Source: Xanthobacteraceae bacterium
Lineage (GTDB): Bacteria; Pseudomonadota; Alphaproteobacteria; Rhizobiales; Xanthobacteraceae
Assembly: GCA_022844205.1 (NCBI GenBank)
Contig: JALHMF010000001.1
Span: 202,615 to 266,614, forward strand
Direction of reading: 5' to 3'
Length of the DNA: 64,000 nt
The translations under genes were made by a program, and so were the position numbers. This document shows, piece after piece, positions 1 through 8,994 of the stretch. The notes under the pieces were generated by a model. The model was not told the origin of the DNA, ran no database searches, and saw nothing but the letters and a program-made list of their open reading frames with translations. The first letter of the stretch is position 1; each line of letters starts with the position of its first letter.

Positions 1-1140
1 CGGCGCATATTGCCCGCGCCAATATCGCCGGACAACCGCCCCGTCCCGCCGGTCGTTACCTCCCGCTCGCGCGTGCCGTTCCTGGTCGACGCACAGCTTG
101 CGGCTTTGATCTCCGCTTTACCTGAGCCGGCTTTGCTGATCGACAGGCGCGGGACCGTGCTCGTCGGCAATGCGCCGGCCGTGAACAATCTCGGTCCCAT
201 CCGCAAGGGCGATCCGATGTCGCTCTCCATCCGCGTTCCGGAAGTGATCGATGCGTTCCGTGCGACCATCACCCAGGGCAACACTCACAGCGTGCAGTTC
301 ACGGAGCGCGTGCCCGGAGGCCGCGCGATGGAAGCGCATGTCGTGCCGCTCGAACTCAACTATGAAAACAAGGAAGTGAGCGCCGGCATCGATGCGGTGC
401 TGATCACCTTCCGCGATCTCACCGAGCAGCATCGGGTGGACCGGATGCGGGCGGACTTCGTCGCCAATGCCAGCCATGAATTGCGCACGCCGCTCGCTTC
501 ACTGTCCGGCTTCATCGAAACCCTTCAGGGACCGGCGCGCGAGGACACGGCCGCGCGCGAGAAATTCCTCGGCATCATGGTGGAACAGGCAAGGCGCATG
601 TCGCGTCTGATCGACGATCTTCTTTCGTTGTCGCGGATTGAGTTGAGCGCGCATCTGCGTCCGCAGACCGTGATCGATCTTGTGCCGATCGTGACCCATG
701 TCTGCGAGACGCTCGGTCCGCTGGCGCGCGATCGCGGCGTCAAACTGGAAATCACCAAAGTGGATGCGCTGAATGTCCGTGCCGATCGCGACGACATGAT
801 CCGCCTGTTCGAGAATCTTGTGGAGAACGGCCTGAAATACGGTGCGTCCGGCAAGCGGGTGGAAGTCAGCATCGGCGAGGATGCGGGGGACGCGGTAGTG
901 TCCGTGCGCGATTTCGGCCCCGGAATTCCCGCGCACCATATCCCGCGCCTGACGGAGCGGTTTTACCGGGTGAATGTGGAAACGAGCCGGGCGGAGGGCG
1001 GCACGGGCCTCGGGCTTGCCATCGTCAAACACATCCTTGCCCGCCACCGGGGGCGGCTGACGATTGAGAGCGAGCATGGCAAGGGCGCGATTTTCACCGC
1101 GCGAATTCCGCTTTCCACATCGGCTGGTTTGGATTCCTGA
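1..1140 (+). CDS. phoR: Sensor histidine kinase PhoR, 5' end outside window
   Basis: The frame is open from the first base, so the N-terminus (usually membrane segments) is cut off by the window edge; a TTG at 10 is only a possible start. A PAS-like region is followed by the H-box NASHELRTPL (His codon at 475-477), the N-box LVENGLKYG, and the G-boxes DFGPGIP and GTGLGLAIVKHIL. This is a complete HisKA plus HATPase_c core. In this family the kinase phosphorylates PhoB when phosphate is scarce. The Pho box and pstS follow directly, and phoB closes the operon at 7209-7910, so the PhoR assignment rests on both motifs and context. Confidence 0.93.
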   Translation, partial: RRILPAPISPDNRPVPPVVTSRSRVPFLVDAQLAALISALPEPALLIDRRGTVLVGNAPAVNNLGPIRKGDPMSLSIRVPEVIDAFRATITQGNTHSVQFTERVPGGRAMEAHVVPLELNYENKEVSAGIDAVLITFRDLTEQHRVDRMRADFVANASHELRTPLASLSGFIETLQGPAREDTAAREKFLGIMVEQARRMSRLIDDLLSLSRIELSAHLRPQTVIDLVPIVTHVCETLGPLARDRGVKLEITKVDALNVRADRDDMIRLFENLVENGLKYGASGKRVEVSIGEDAGDAVVSVRDFGPGIPAHHIPRLTERFYRVNVETSRAEGGTGLGLAIVKHILARHRGRLTIESEHGKGAIFTARIPLSTSAGLDS

Positions 1141-1159
1141 TCGAAATCAATGACCTGAA

Positions 1160-1188
1160 CTGTCATATGCGCGTCACTTACGCGTCAT
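1160..1188 (+). promoter_or_regulatory. Pho box upstream of pstS
   Basis: Three 7-bp direct repeats, CTGTCAT (1160-1166), GCGTCAC (1171-1177) and GCGTCAT (1182-1188), are spaced by exactly 4 bp. This is the 11-bp periodicity of PhoB-binding Pho boxes. It lies in the gap between phoR and pstS, about 100 bp before the pstS start, so the pst genes are probably induced by phospho-PhoB from here. Confidence 0.85.
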
Positions 1189-1286
1189 AGAAGTTTGGCC
1201 ATGGGCCCCTACGACCGATCCCGTAGCCCGATACATATAGGGCATGAAGCCCCCCGGGCTTGTCCGTCACAGGAAGGAGAAACCTC

Positions 1287-2342
1287 GTGAAAATCGCGAC
1301 TCTCGCAAGCATTGGCGTGCTCGCCATCGCCGGCTCCGTTTTCGCCGGTACCGCTGAAGCGCGCGACCAGATCCGCATCGTCGGCTCTTCGACGGTGTAT
1401 CCGTTTACGACCGCCGTGGCCGAGCAGCTCGGCAAGACCGCCGGCATCAAGACCCCCGTCGTGGAATCCACCGGCACCGGCGGCGGCATGAAGCTCTTCT
1501 GCGCCGGCGTCGGCGTGGAACACCCCGACGCGACCAATGCCTCGCGCCGCATGAAGAAGGGTGAATTCGAGCAGTGCGAAAAGAATGGCGTGAAGGAAAT
1601 CGTCGAAATCACCGTCGGCTATGACGGCATCTCGATGGCCCAGTCCAAGGAAGGCGCGGCGATGAAGCTGACGCTTGCGCAGCTTTTCCTGGCGCTGGCC
1701 AAGCAGGTTCCGGGGCCGGATGGCAAGCTGATCCCGAACCCGAACAAGAACTGGTCGGACATCGACAAGTCGCTCCCGAACCTCAAGATCGAGGTGCTCG
1801 GCCCGCCCCCGACCTCCGGTACGCGCGACGCACTGGTTGAGCTTCTGCTCGAGCCGGGCGCCGAGCAGATCCCGGCGATGAAGGAAATGAAGAAGGCCGA
1901 CCGCAAGGCGTTCGACACCGCGTTCAAGTCGATCCGCGAGGACGGTGCTTATGTCGAAGCCGGTGAGAACGACAACCTGATCGTCCAGAAGCTCGTCGGC
2001 AACAAGAATGCGTTCGGTGTCTTCGGTTACTCGTTCCTCGAAGAGAACGCGGCCAAGTTGCGCGGCGTCAACTTCGACGGCGTCGAGCCGACCTACGACA
2101 ACATCGCGAGCGGCAAGTACAAGGGCTCGCGCCTTCTGTACGTGTACCTGAAGAAGCAGCACAACGGCGTAGTGCCGGGCATCGACAAGTTCGCGGCGGA
2201 ATACGTCTCCGCCCGTGCGGTCGGTGAAGACGGCTATCTCGCCAAGAAGGGCCTCGTGACTCTTCCGAAGAAGATGGCTGACGACGTACGCAAGTCCGTC
2301 ACCAGTCTGACCGCGATGAGCGGCGAGCCGTTGACCAACTAA
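1287..2342 (+). CDS. pstS: Phosphate ABC transporter substrate-binding protein PstS
   Basis: Periplasmic phosphate-binding protein of the PstSCAB importer. The GTG at 1287 is preferred over an upstream TTG because AGGAAGGAG at 1271-1279 is a good ribosome site and the 351-residue product then begins with a clean signal peptide (MKIATLASIGVLAIAG, cleavage probably after AGTAEA). The mature protein starts with the PstS ligand motif IVGSSTVYPF, followed by GTGGGMKLFCAG and a TSGTRDAL segment, both expected phosphate contacts. Its place right after the Pho box and before pstC supports the call. Confidence 0.95.
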   Translation: MKIATLASIGVLAIAGSVFAGTAEARDQIRIVGSSTVYPFTTAVAEQLGKTAGIKTPVVESTGTGGGMKLFCAGVGVEHPDATNASRRMKKGEFEQCEKNGVKEIVEITVGYDGISMAQSKEGAAMKLTLAQLFLALAKQVPGPDGKLIPNPNKNWSDIDKSLPNLKIEVLGPPPTSGTRDALVELLLEPGAEQIPAMKEMKKADRKAFDTAFKSIREDGAYVEAGENDNLIVQKLVGNKNAFGVFGYSFLEENAAKLRGVNFDGVEPTYDNIASGKYKGSRLLYVYLKKQHNGVVPGIDKFAAEYVSARAVGEDGYLAKKGLVTLPKKMADDVRKSVTSLTAMSGEPLTN

Positions 2343-2354
2343 GTCACTTGCGTA

Positions 2355-2384
2355 GTGGCGGTTGCGCTCCGGCGCAGCCGCCAC
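2355..2384 (+). other. Intercistronic hairpin between pstS and pstC
   Basis: GTGGCGG and CCGCCAC form the outer stem and TGCGC/GCGCA the inner stem around a TCCG loop. There is no T-run, so it is more likely an mRNA-stabilising or attenuating stem than a full terminator. Such a stem would allow more PstS than membrane subunits. That role is inference. Confidence 0.6.
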
Positions 2385-2435
2385 ACTCCGCGTCCAAGTC
2401 TGTTTCGGCAATGTCGGTATCGTGGCGGGTAAGTC

Positions 2436-3800
2436 ATGGCGGCCATTTATCTGATCGGCCTTGCTTTGCTGGTTGCGGTCGGCTTCTTTTTTGGCCGTGC
2501 CCGGGCCGCGGTGATCGGCCAGGCCACCCAGCTCCATTCAAGACCGAACTATCATGGCGCGTTCGTCGCGCTCGGCATCCTGGTGCCGATGTTCGTGATT
2601 TTTACGATAGGTTTTCCGGTTGCCCAGTCCATTGCCGACAATCAGGCGCTCGCCGAATTCGATCCTTCCATGCAGGAAGATTTGCGGCGCGGTGCCACGT
2701 TGCGGGACATTCGCACGCTTGCTGCAGGGCAGTTCAGCGGTCAGCCCACCGACGCGCTCCGCCGTGCGGCTGAAACCTATTCGTCGGTTAAGTGGATTTT
2801 TGAAGGCTCGCTCCTGGCCCTGGGCTTTGCGATCGGACTGCTCGGCTTCGCAATGGGCTTCCGCTCGCTGGTGGCGCCTTTCCGCGCGCGCAATCATGTA
2901 GAGCGCTTCGTCAAGATCGTTCTGTTCGCGAGCGCCACCGTTGCCGTGTTGACGACGCTCGGCATTGTGATGTCGGTGCTGTTCGAGACGCTGCGTTTCT
3001 TTCAGAAAGTCTCCCCGGTGGACTTCCTGTTCGGCACGCAGTGGAGCCCGCAGACGGCGATTCGTGCCGATCAGGTCGGCTCGTCGGGAGCGTTCGGAAT
3101 CGTGCCGCTCGTGGTCGGCACCCTGTTGATCACTTTTATCGCGATGATCATTGCCGGTCCTGTCGGCCTGTTCGCGGCCATCTACATGGCCGAATATGCG
3201 ACGCCGCGTTTCCGGAATTGGGCAAAGCCGGTTCTCGAAATCCTCGCCGGCGTCCCCACCGTCGTGCTCGGCTTCTTTGCCGCACTGACCGTGGCGCCTT
3301 CCATCCGTGGCTGGGGTGAATGGTTTGGCCTGAATGTGGCCTCCGAAAGCGCGCTCGCTGCCGGCATCGTCATGGGCATGATGATCATTCCGTTCATCTC
3401 GTCGCTTTCCGACGACGTCATCAACGCCGTTCCGCAGTCGCTTCGCGACGGTTCCTACGCAATGGGCGCCACGAAATCGGAAACCATCAAGAAGGTAATC
3501 TTGACGGCGGCACTTCCAGGCATCGTTTCCGCCTTCATGCTCGCGATCAGCCGCGCGGTCGGCGAAACCATGATTGTCGTGATGGCGGCCGGCCTCGCCG
3601 GCAATCTCACCTTCAACCCGCTGGAAGCGGTCACGACTTTCACCGTTCAAATCAAGACCATTCTCGTGGGCGACCAGGAATTCGACAGCGCCAAGACGCT
3701 CTCTGCCTTTGCCCTCGGCTTTGTCCTGTTTTTCTTCACGCTTACGCTGAACGTGATCGCATTGCAGATCGTCAAACGGTACCGGGAACAGTATGACTGA
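2436..3800 (+). CDS. pstC: Phosphate ABC transporter permease PstC
   Basis: Inner-membrane permease subunit of the Pst importer, 454 residues. It is the long alphaproteobacterial form: an extra N-terminal region with membrane segments near residues 1-25 and 45-65 and a soluble insert precede the usual six-helix permease domain. The ABC-permease coupling loop is seen as EAL-like ATKSETIKKVILTAALPGI near residues 345-365. ATG at 2436 begins the first hydrophobic segment. The gene overlaps pstA by 8 bp, which implies translational coupling. Confidence 0.94.
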   Translation: MAAIYLIGLALLVAVGFFFGRARAAVIGQATQLHSRPNYHGAFVALGILVPMFVIFTIGFPVAQSIADNQALAEFDPSMQEDLRRGATLRDIRTLAAGQFSGQPTDALRRAAETYSSVKWIFEGSLLALGFAIGLLGFAMGFRSLVAPFRARNHVERFVKIVLFASATVAVLTTLGIVMSVLFETLRFFQKVSPVDFLFGTQWSPQTAIRADQVGSSGAFGIVPLVVGTLLITFIAMIIAGPVGLFAAIYMAEYATPRFRNWAKPVLEILAGVPTVVLGFFAALTVAPSIRGWGEWFGLNVASESALAAGIVMGMMIIPFISSLSDDVINAVPQSLRDGSYAMGATKSETIKKVILTAALPGIVSAFMLAISRAVGETMIVVMAAGLAGNLTFNPLEAVTTFTVQIKTILVGDQEFDSAKTLSAFALGFVLFFFTLTLNVIALQIVKRYREQYD

Positions 3801-5634
3801 TTTTGTGATCGAGCAGCCGCGCCAGTTGAGCGCCGCCGAGGCGGCCACAGCAAAGCGTATCCGCGCGCGCTATCGCGCCGAGACGCGTTTCCGCTTTTAC
3901 GGTATGGCGGCGATTGCGGTGACTGCGATGTTCCTTTTGGCGGTGTTGACCGACATCGTGCGCAAGGGCATTCCCGCCTTCACGGCGCATCAGCTTGTGA
4001 TGGACATCAAGATCGACCCCGCCGAGATCGATCCGCAAAACACCCGCGATCCCGCCGTGATCCGTGCCGGTAATTTCGAGGCGCTGACACGCGACGCATT
4101 GCGAGCCGTGTTCCCGCTTGCGAGCGACCGCGTCACGCGACGTCAGCTCGATGGGCTTCTGTCCGCTGGCGCCGCCGATGAACTGCGTTCCCGAATCGCC
4201 GCCAATCCTTCGCTTGTAGGTCAGGTAGTGAAGGCGCCCGTGCTTCTTTCCGACGATGCCGACCTTTACCTGAAAGGAACCGGGACCAGCATTACACGCC
4301 GTCAGGGTTTGGGCGTCGCCAGCCCGAGCGGTACCGAAGGCACCATTACGATTCTGACGACTTCAAACGACTTCTCATCCGACCTGATCAAGATCAAACA
4401 GGCCCAATCCCAACAGGCCCGCGAGCTGCGCAATCAGAGCGAAGGTTTCCGCAAGCAGCTCGTCGTCGCTCAAGAGCGCAAGATTGCGGCGGAACGAGAC
4501 CTCGCCGCCGCTCGGATCGCAAACAGTGCTGCGCGCATCGTAACGATTGAACAGAATATCACAGGTCTGAACGCCGATATCGAAAGTCTGTCGAACAAAG
4601 TCGCCGAACTGAATGCGGAAGCGGATGCCCTGCAGGTGAAATTTGATGTTTCCGATTCGGCTCAGTTACTCTCTGACCGCATGCCGAGCCTGCTCGTAGC
4701 CATCAATGGCGGCCTCGTGAAGATCACTGAAATAGGCAACTCGCAAATAACCGGAGAAGTGCTGCTCGGTCTCTCTTCGACCAACGACGCGCAAAAAGGG
4801 GGCTGGGAAATCGTGACTTATGTTACGCCCGAGGCGAACCGCCGTGTCAACGACCGCGAAGTGTCCTGGCTGGAAGCATTGCGCGGAAAAGGCTTCGTCG
4901 AAAATGCGTTCAACTGGCGCTTTTTTACTTCCGGCGACAGCCGCGAGGCAGAACTCGCCGGCATCAAAGGTGCACTGATCGGCTCCATGCTGACCTTGCT
5001 GGTGACGATCCTGATCTGTCTTCCGCTGGGTGTGGCTGCCGCGGTCTATCTTGAGGAATTCGCGGTCAAGAACCGGCTGACTGAACTGATCGAGGTGAAT
5101 ATCAACAATCTCGCGGCGGTTCCGTCGATCGTTTTCGGACTGCTTGGACTTGCCGTGTTCCTGAACTTTTTCGGATTCCCACGATCCGCGCCGCTTGTAG
5201 GCGGTTTGGTGCTCGCACTCCTGGTATTGCCCACGATCATCATCGCCGCGCGCGCCGCGTTGAAAGCAGTGCCGCCTTCGATCAAGGAAGCGGCTCTTGG
5301 CGTCGGTGCATCGCAGCAGCAGGCTGTGTTTCACCATGTATTGCCATTGGCTGTACCGGGCATTCTCACAGGCACGATCATCGGCATGTCGCATGCGCTG
5401 GGAGAAACCGCGCCGCTGCTGATGATCGGCATGGTCGCCTTCATCGTGGAGTCGCCGAAGTCCGTTACCGATGCGGCAACCGTGCTGCCGGTCCAGATTT
5501 TTCTCTGGTCCGATCTGCCCGAAATCGCTTTCCAGGCGAAGACGGCCGCCGCGATCATGGTTTTGCTCGCGTTCCTGTTCGTGATGAACGGAGCCGCGAT
5601 TTATCTGCGCAAGAAATTCGAACGTCGTTGGTGA
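3793..5634 (+). CDS. pstA: Phosphate ABC transporter permease PstA, long form
   Basis: Second permease subunit, 613 residues, about twice the length of E. coli PstA. One N-terminal membrane segment (about residues 37-58) leads into a large periplasmic region with a predicted coiled coil at about 195-280, rich in Q, E, A and L. The C-terminal 220 residues are the normal permease domain, with coupling loop [21 protein letters not shown]. The N-terminal extension matches the DUF3333-type region known in alphaproteobacterial PstA. It overlaps pstC and is 16 bp from pstB. Confidence 0.93.
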   Translation: MTDFVIEQPRQLSAAEAATAKRIRARYRAETRFRFYGMAAIAVTAMFLLAVLTDIVRKGIPAFTAHQLVMDIKIDPAEIDPQNTRDPAVIRAGNFEALTRDALRAVFPLASDRVTRRQLDGLLSAGAADELRSRIAANPSLVGQVVKAPVLLSDDADLYLKGTGTSITRRQGLGVASPSGTEGTITILTTSNDFSSDLIKIKQAQSQQARELRNQSEGFRKQLVVAQERKIAAERDLAAARIANSAARIVTIEQNITGLNADIESLSNKVAELNAEADALQVKFDVSDSAQLLSDRMPSLLVAINGGLVKITEIGNSQITGEVLLGLSSTNDAQKGGWEIVTYVTPEANRRVNDREVSWLEALRGKGFVENAFNWRFFTSGDSREAELAGIKGALIGSMLTLLVTILICLPLGVAAAVYLEEFAVKNRLTELIEVNINNLAAVPSIVFGLLGLAVFLNFFGFPRSAPLVGGLVLALLVLPTIIIAARAALKAVPPSIKEAALGVGASQQQAVFHHVLPLAVPGILTGTIIGMSHALGETAPLLMIGMVAFIVESPKSVTDAATVLPVQIFLWSDLPEIAFQAKTAAAIMVLLAFLFVMNGAAIYLRKKFERRW

Positions 5635-5650
5635 GGTTGAGGTACGTCCA

Positions 5651-6472
5651 ATGGAAATGATGGTTGAACCGGTAAAAGTGACGGCGGGCGCGGCCGTAAT
5701 TGGCCCGCAGCAAGCGCGGCCGAAGATCGTGGCCGACAAAGTCAACGTGTTCTACGGCGACAAGCATGCGCTGAAGGACGTGTGCGTGGAGATTCCCGAG
5801 CGCGGTGTGATGGCCTTCATCGGCCCCTCCGGCTGCGGCAAGTCCACATTCCTCCGCTGCATCAACCGGATGAACGACACGATCCCGAGCGCCCGCGTAA
5901 CGGGAAAGATTCTGATCGACGGCTTGGACATTTACGACTCGTCGCTCGACGTGGTGCAGCTTCGCGCCCGCGTCGGCATGGTGTTCCAGAAGCCGAATCC
6001 GTTTCCGAAGTCCGTGTATGAAAACGTTGCTTATGGCCCGCGCATCCACGGCATGGCCCGCAACAAGACCGAGATCGACGAGATCGTCGTCACCAGCCTT
6101 CAGCGCGCGGGTCTTTTCAATGAAGTGAAGGACCGCCTGAACGACTCCGGTACGAGCCTGTCCGGCGGCCAGCAGCAACGTCTCTGCATCGCCCGCGCGA
6201 TCGCGGTCTCGCCGGAAATCATTCTGATGGACGAGCCGTGTTCCGCGCTGGACCCGATTGCAACCGCGCGAATCGAGGAATTGATCGACGAAATCCGCAC
6301 GAATTACACGATCATCATCGTGACCCATTCCATGCAGCAAGCCGCTCGCGTCTCGCAGCGAACGGCTTTTTTCCATCTCGGAAGTCTAGTGGAGGAAGGT
6401 TCGACCGCTACCATCTTCACGAACCCAACCGACAAGCGAACGCTGGACTACATTACCGGGCGCTTCGGCTGA
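5651..6472 (+). CDS. pstB: Phosphate ABC transporter ATP-binding protein PstB
   Basis: ATPase of the Pst importer, 273 residues. Walker A is GPSGCGKST at 58-66, the signature LSGGQQQR at 170-177, Walker B ILMDEP at 191-196, and the H-loop VTHSMQQA near 221-228. The PstB-typical RMNDTIP and [12 protein letters not shown] segments are present. The short N-terminal tail of about 25 residues is common in this order. The gene lies between pstA and phoU in the normal operon order. Confidence 0.97.
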   Translation: MEMMVEPVKVTAGAAVIGPQQARPKIVADKVNVFYGDKHALKDVCVEIPERGVMAFIGPSGCGKSTFLRCINRMNDTIPSARVTGKILIDGLDIYDSSLDVVQLRARVGMVFQKPNPFPKSVYENVAYGPRIHGMARNKTEIDEIVVTSLQRAGLFNEVKDRLNDSGTSLSGGQQQRLCIARAIAVSPEIILMDEPCSALDPIATARIEELIDEIRTNYTIIIVTHSMQQAARVSQRTAFFHLGSLVEEGSTATIFTNPTDKRTLDYITGRFG

Positions 6473-6492
6473 GCGCGGTGCAGGAGAAGATT

Positions 6493-7212
6493 ATGTCAAC
6501 GCATTTGACTACGGCATTCGACGAGGAGCTTCGCGACTTGTCCTCCAGGCTCGCCGAGATGGGCGGAATCGCCGAACGCCTGGTCGCGGAATCGACCGAC
6601 GCGCTGGTGAAGCGCGATACCGCACTTGCCCAGAAGGTGATCGCGGCGGACGCCGCCGTCGATGCCATCCAGCACGAGATTGAGGAGAAGGCGATCCTCA
6701 CCATTGCCCGCCGCCAGCCGATGGCGGTCGACCTGCGCGAGATCGTATCCGCGTTACGCATCGCCAACGATCTGGAGCGCGTCGGCGATCTGGCGAAGAA
6801 CACGGCCAAGCGCGTGCTTGCGCTCGACGGCGAATATCACGCGCAGAAGCAGCTTCGCGGCGTGAAACACATGGCCGACATGGTGTTGCAGCAACTGAAG
6901 GAGGTACTCGACGCCTATGGCGCGCGCGACGTGAACCGCGCCGTGGCGGTCTGGAAAAGCGATGGCGAAATCGACTCCATGTACAACTCGCTGTTCCGCG
7001 AATTCCTGACCTACATGATGGAAGACCCGCGCCACATCACCATGTGCACGCATCTGCTTTTTGCTGCGAAAAACATCGAGCGTATCGGCGATCACGCCAC
7101 CAACATCGCCGAGACGATCTATTACCTTGTGAAGGGCGAAATGCTGCTCGAAGAACGTCCGAAGTCCGATCTTACCAGCACCACCAAAGTGAGCCTGGCT
7201 ACCAAACAATGA
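6493..7212 (+). CDS. phoU: Phosphate signalling complex protein PhoU
   Basis: PhoU links the Pst importer to PhoR and represses the Pho response when phosphate is plentiful. ATG at 6493 follows GGAGAAG at 6483-6489 and gives the normal 239-residue protein; a longer open frame upstream overlaps pstB and is not real. The two metal-binding three-helix repeats are visible, with ExxD-type motifs in LRIANDLERVGDLAKN and AKNIERIGDHATNIAE. Its stop overlaps the phoB start (ATGA). Confidence 0.96.
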   Translation: MSTHLTTAFDEELRDLSSRLAEMGGIAERLVAESTDALVKRDTALAQKVIAADAAVDAIQHEIEEKAILTIARRQPMAVDLREIVSALRIANDLERVGDLAKNTAKRVLALDGEYHAQKQLRGVKHMADMVLQQLKEVLDAYGARDVNRAVAVWKSDGEIDSMYNSLFREFLTYMMEDPRHITMCTHLLFAAKNIERIGDHATNIAETIYYLVKGEMLLEERPKSDLTSTTKVSLATKQ

Positions 7213-7910
7213 AACCGCGAATTCTCATTGTCGAAGACGAGGAAGCGCTGAATCTTCTTCTTCGCTACAATCTCGAAAGCGAGGGCTTCGCGGTCGACGT
7301 GGTCGAACGCGGCGACGAAGCGGAAACGCGCGTCAGCGAGCACCCGCCCGATCTGATCGTGCTGGACTGGATGCTGCCCGGCGTCTCCGGCATCGAAATC
7401 TGCCGCCGCCTGCGGGCAAAGGATGAGACGAAGGGCATTCCGATCCTGATGCTCACCGCGCGTGGCGAGGAAACCGAGCGTGTGCGGGGGCTGAGCACGG
7501 GCGCCGACGATTACGTCGTGAAGCCGTTTTCCTTGCCGGAACTGCTCGCACGTGTGCAGGCGCTGCTCCGCCGTTCCAACCCCGACCAGGTCGCGAAGGT
7601 GCTAAAGGCCGGCGAGATCGAACTCGACCGCGAGAAGAAGCGCGTGCATCGCTCTGGCCGTGAACTGCATCTGGGGCCGACCGAGTTCCGGCTGTTGGAG
7701 TTTCTGATGACGAGTCCGGGCCGTGTCTTCAGCCGCGAGCAACTGCTCGATCAGGTCTGGGGTCGCGAAACCTATATCGACGAACGCACCGTGGACGTGC
7801 ATGTCGGCCGTTTGCGCAAGGTGCTGTCGCGCGGCCGGGAACTCGATCCGATCCGCACGGTGCGCGGATCGGGCTATTCGTTTAACGAGCGTTTCTCGGA
7901 AACGAACTGA
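7209..7910 (+). CDS. phoB: Phosphate regulon response regulator PhoB
   Basis: OmpR/PhoB-family response regulator, 233 residues. The receiver domain has acidic residues E9, D10 and E11, phospho-acceptor D53 (IVLDWMLPG), T83 and K105. The C-terminal winged-helix DNA-binding domain includes LGPTEFRLLEFLM and VDVHVGRLRKVL. It should bind the Pho box at 1160-1188. The start is fixed by the 4-bp ATGA overlap with phoU. Confidence 0.97.
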   Translation: MKPRILIVEDEEALNLLLRYNLESEGFAVDVVERGDEAETRVSEHPPDLIVLDWMLPGVSGIEICRRLRAKDETKGIPILMLTARGEETERVRGLSTGADDYVVKPFSLPELLARVQALLRRSNPDQVAKVLKAGEIELDREKKRVHRSGRELHLGPTEFRLLEFLMTSPGRVFSREQLLDQVWGRETYIDERTVDVHVGRLRKVLSRGRELDPIRTVRGSGYSFNERFSETN

Positions 7911-7911
7911 A

Positions 7912-8016
7912 CGTCATCCCGGCCGAGCGCGTGGCGCGAGAGCCGGGATCGGGAATTAATCAGGCTTTTTGTTGAGCGATCCCGGATCGCCGCATTCTGC
8001 GGCGTCCGGGATGACG
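7912..8016. repeat. Intergenic palindromic repeat between phoB and gcrA
   Basis: CGTCATCCCGG at 7912-7922 pairs with CCGGGATGACG at 8006-8016, with further nested pairing inside (GCCGGGATCG against CGATCCCGGATCG). It is a REP/BIME-like intergenic palindrome of a type common in Bradyrhizobium-like genomes. It lies between the convergent genes phoB and gcrA and could act as a bidirectional terminator. Confidence 0.65.
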
Positions 8017-8021
8017 ATACG

Positions 8022-8513
8022 TCAGCCGCGCGCTGCCTGTGCCGCGCGCTGGCGGCGGCGGTCGGCGAGCGGCTGATACGCCACGCGCGCGTGATAATGG
8101 CAGTAGGGAAGTTCCGCCTTGGTCTGCGAGCCGCAGTAGCAGAACCCTTCGACACCGGGGTCGCCAATCGGCCAGCGGCAGGTTGCTTCCGTCAGTTCCG
8201 TGATGTTCACGCGCGGTCCCATCGGAACGATATTCGCGAGCGGGTCGATATCCGGCTCGGTGTCATATTGAGGGGCCAGCGCCGCATTCCCGTTGAAGCG
8301 CATCCGGGGGCGCATGCTCGCAGCACGCTGCTTGCGTACGCGCGGCGCCGCCGAGGATGGTGTCTTTGCGCGGCCCGACAGACCGAGCCTATGAACCTTG
8401 CCGATCACCGCGTTGCGGGTGACGCCGCCTAGCTGGGCTGCGATCTGGCTGGCCGAGAGGCCGTCCGCCCACAGCTTTTTCAGCAGTTCCACCCGTTCTT
8501 CGTTCCAGCCCAT
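8022..8513 (-). CDS. gcrA: Cell-cycle regulator GcrA
   Basis: GcrA is an alphaproteobacterial transcription factor that binds sigma70-RNA polymerase and acts at promoters carrying methylated GANTC sites. The protein starts MGWNEERVELLKKLW, the invariant family N-terminus, and contains the HTH GLSASQIAAQLGG and TRNAVIGKVHRLGLS. The C-terminus has CRWPIGDPG, CYCG and a YCHYH segment. I chose the ATG at 8511-8513 because GGGAGGT lies just before it; the longer frame adds 22 residues with no support. Length is 163 residues. Confidence 0.95.
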   Translation of the reverse strand: MGWNEERVELLKKLWADGLSASQIAAQLGGVTRNAVIGKVHRLGLSGRAKTPSSAAPRVRKQRAASMRPRMRFNGNAALAPQYDTEPDIDPLANIVPMGPRVNITELTEATCRWPIGDPGVEGFCYCGSQTKAELPYCHYHARVAYQPLADRRRQRAAQAARG

Positions 8514-8548
8514 GCAGACCTCCCCTTTTGGGTGGTCATCCGTGGGCG

Positions 8549-8714
8549 GAATCCCTCTCTGCGCCCCGGAATCGAGCATCGCTCGCTCCGGCTGTTTGGC
8601 CGCTACGCTGAAAGGGGACTAAATCCGCCGCACGAGATGTCGTACTTTGTGAAGAAGAGGCTACAATACGCAGACTCTCACCCACAAGAGTCCCCGGCTG
8701 CGACCGGACGAATC
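8549..8714. promoter_or_regulatory. Cluster of five GANTC (CcrM) sites upstream of gcrA
   Basis: GANTC occurs at 8549-8553, 8569-8573, 8673-8677, 8688-8692 and 8710-8714, five sites in 166 bp where chance predicts fewer than one. GANTC is the CcrM methylation site read by GcrA, so methylation-dependent control of gcrA or of the divergent argD operon is plausible. The rest of the 8514-8994 gap holds no convincing gene; a TTGACA at 8775-8780 has no well-spaced -10. Confidence 0.55.
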
Positions 8715-8943
8715 AGTCGCATTTGTCCCCAACATGTAGTGTTTGCGCACCACTTTTCCCCAATATGGGCCGTGTTGACACCCCGAGGCCCGCTAATAGA
8801 GTGTCGCAAATGCCGCTCCGGAGCCGGGCGGCATATTTTGTTCCGGGAAATTCACGGGTTTCAGTTGCCAATGACGCCCGTTATCGCGGCTTTGCCGCCG
8901 CTTCACATGCCGACAGAATAGGTCCGACAGTCTGGTTTCCCCG

Positions 8944-8990
8944 ATCCCGGCCGGTTTTGCCGGTTCCCGGCTATTGCCGGGATTGGAGAG
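8944..8990 (+). promoter_or_regulatory. Alternative hairpins over the argD ribosome site
   Basis: GCCGGGA(T) at 8976-8983 can pair with TCCCGGC at 8965-8971 (7 bp, loop TATT) or with ATCCCGGC at 8944-8951 (8 bp). The two pairings exclude each other, and both end 2-3 bases before the GGAG at 8985-8988. The arrangement could control argD translation. No known riboswitch class is recognised. Confidence 0.4.
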
Positions 8991-8994
8991 CACC

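Noticed and set aside
8775-8800. Sigma70 promoter for argD
   Set aside because: TTGACA is present, but the best -10 (TAATAG) is only 13 bp away, so the promoter is not convincing.
8532-8921. 129-codon frame in the gcrA-argD gap
   Set aside because: It lacks a ribosome site and overlaps the gcrA start region and GANTC cluster; composition does not look coding.
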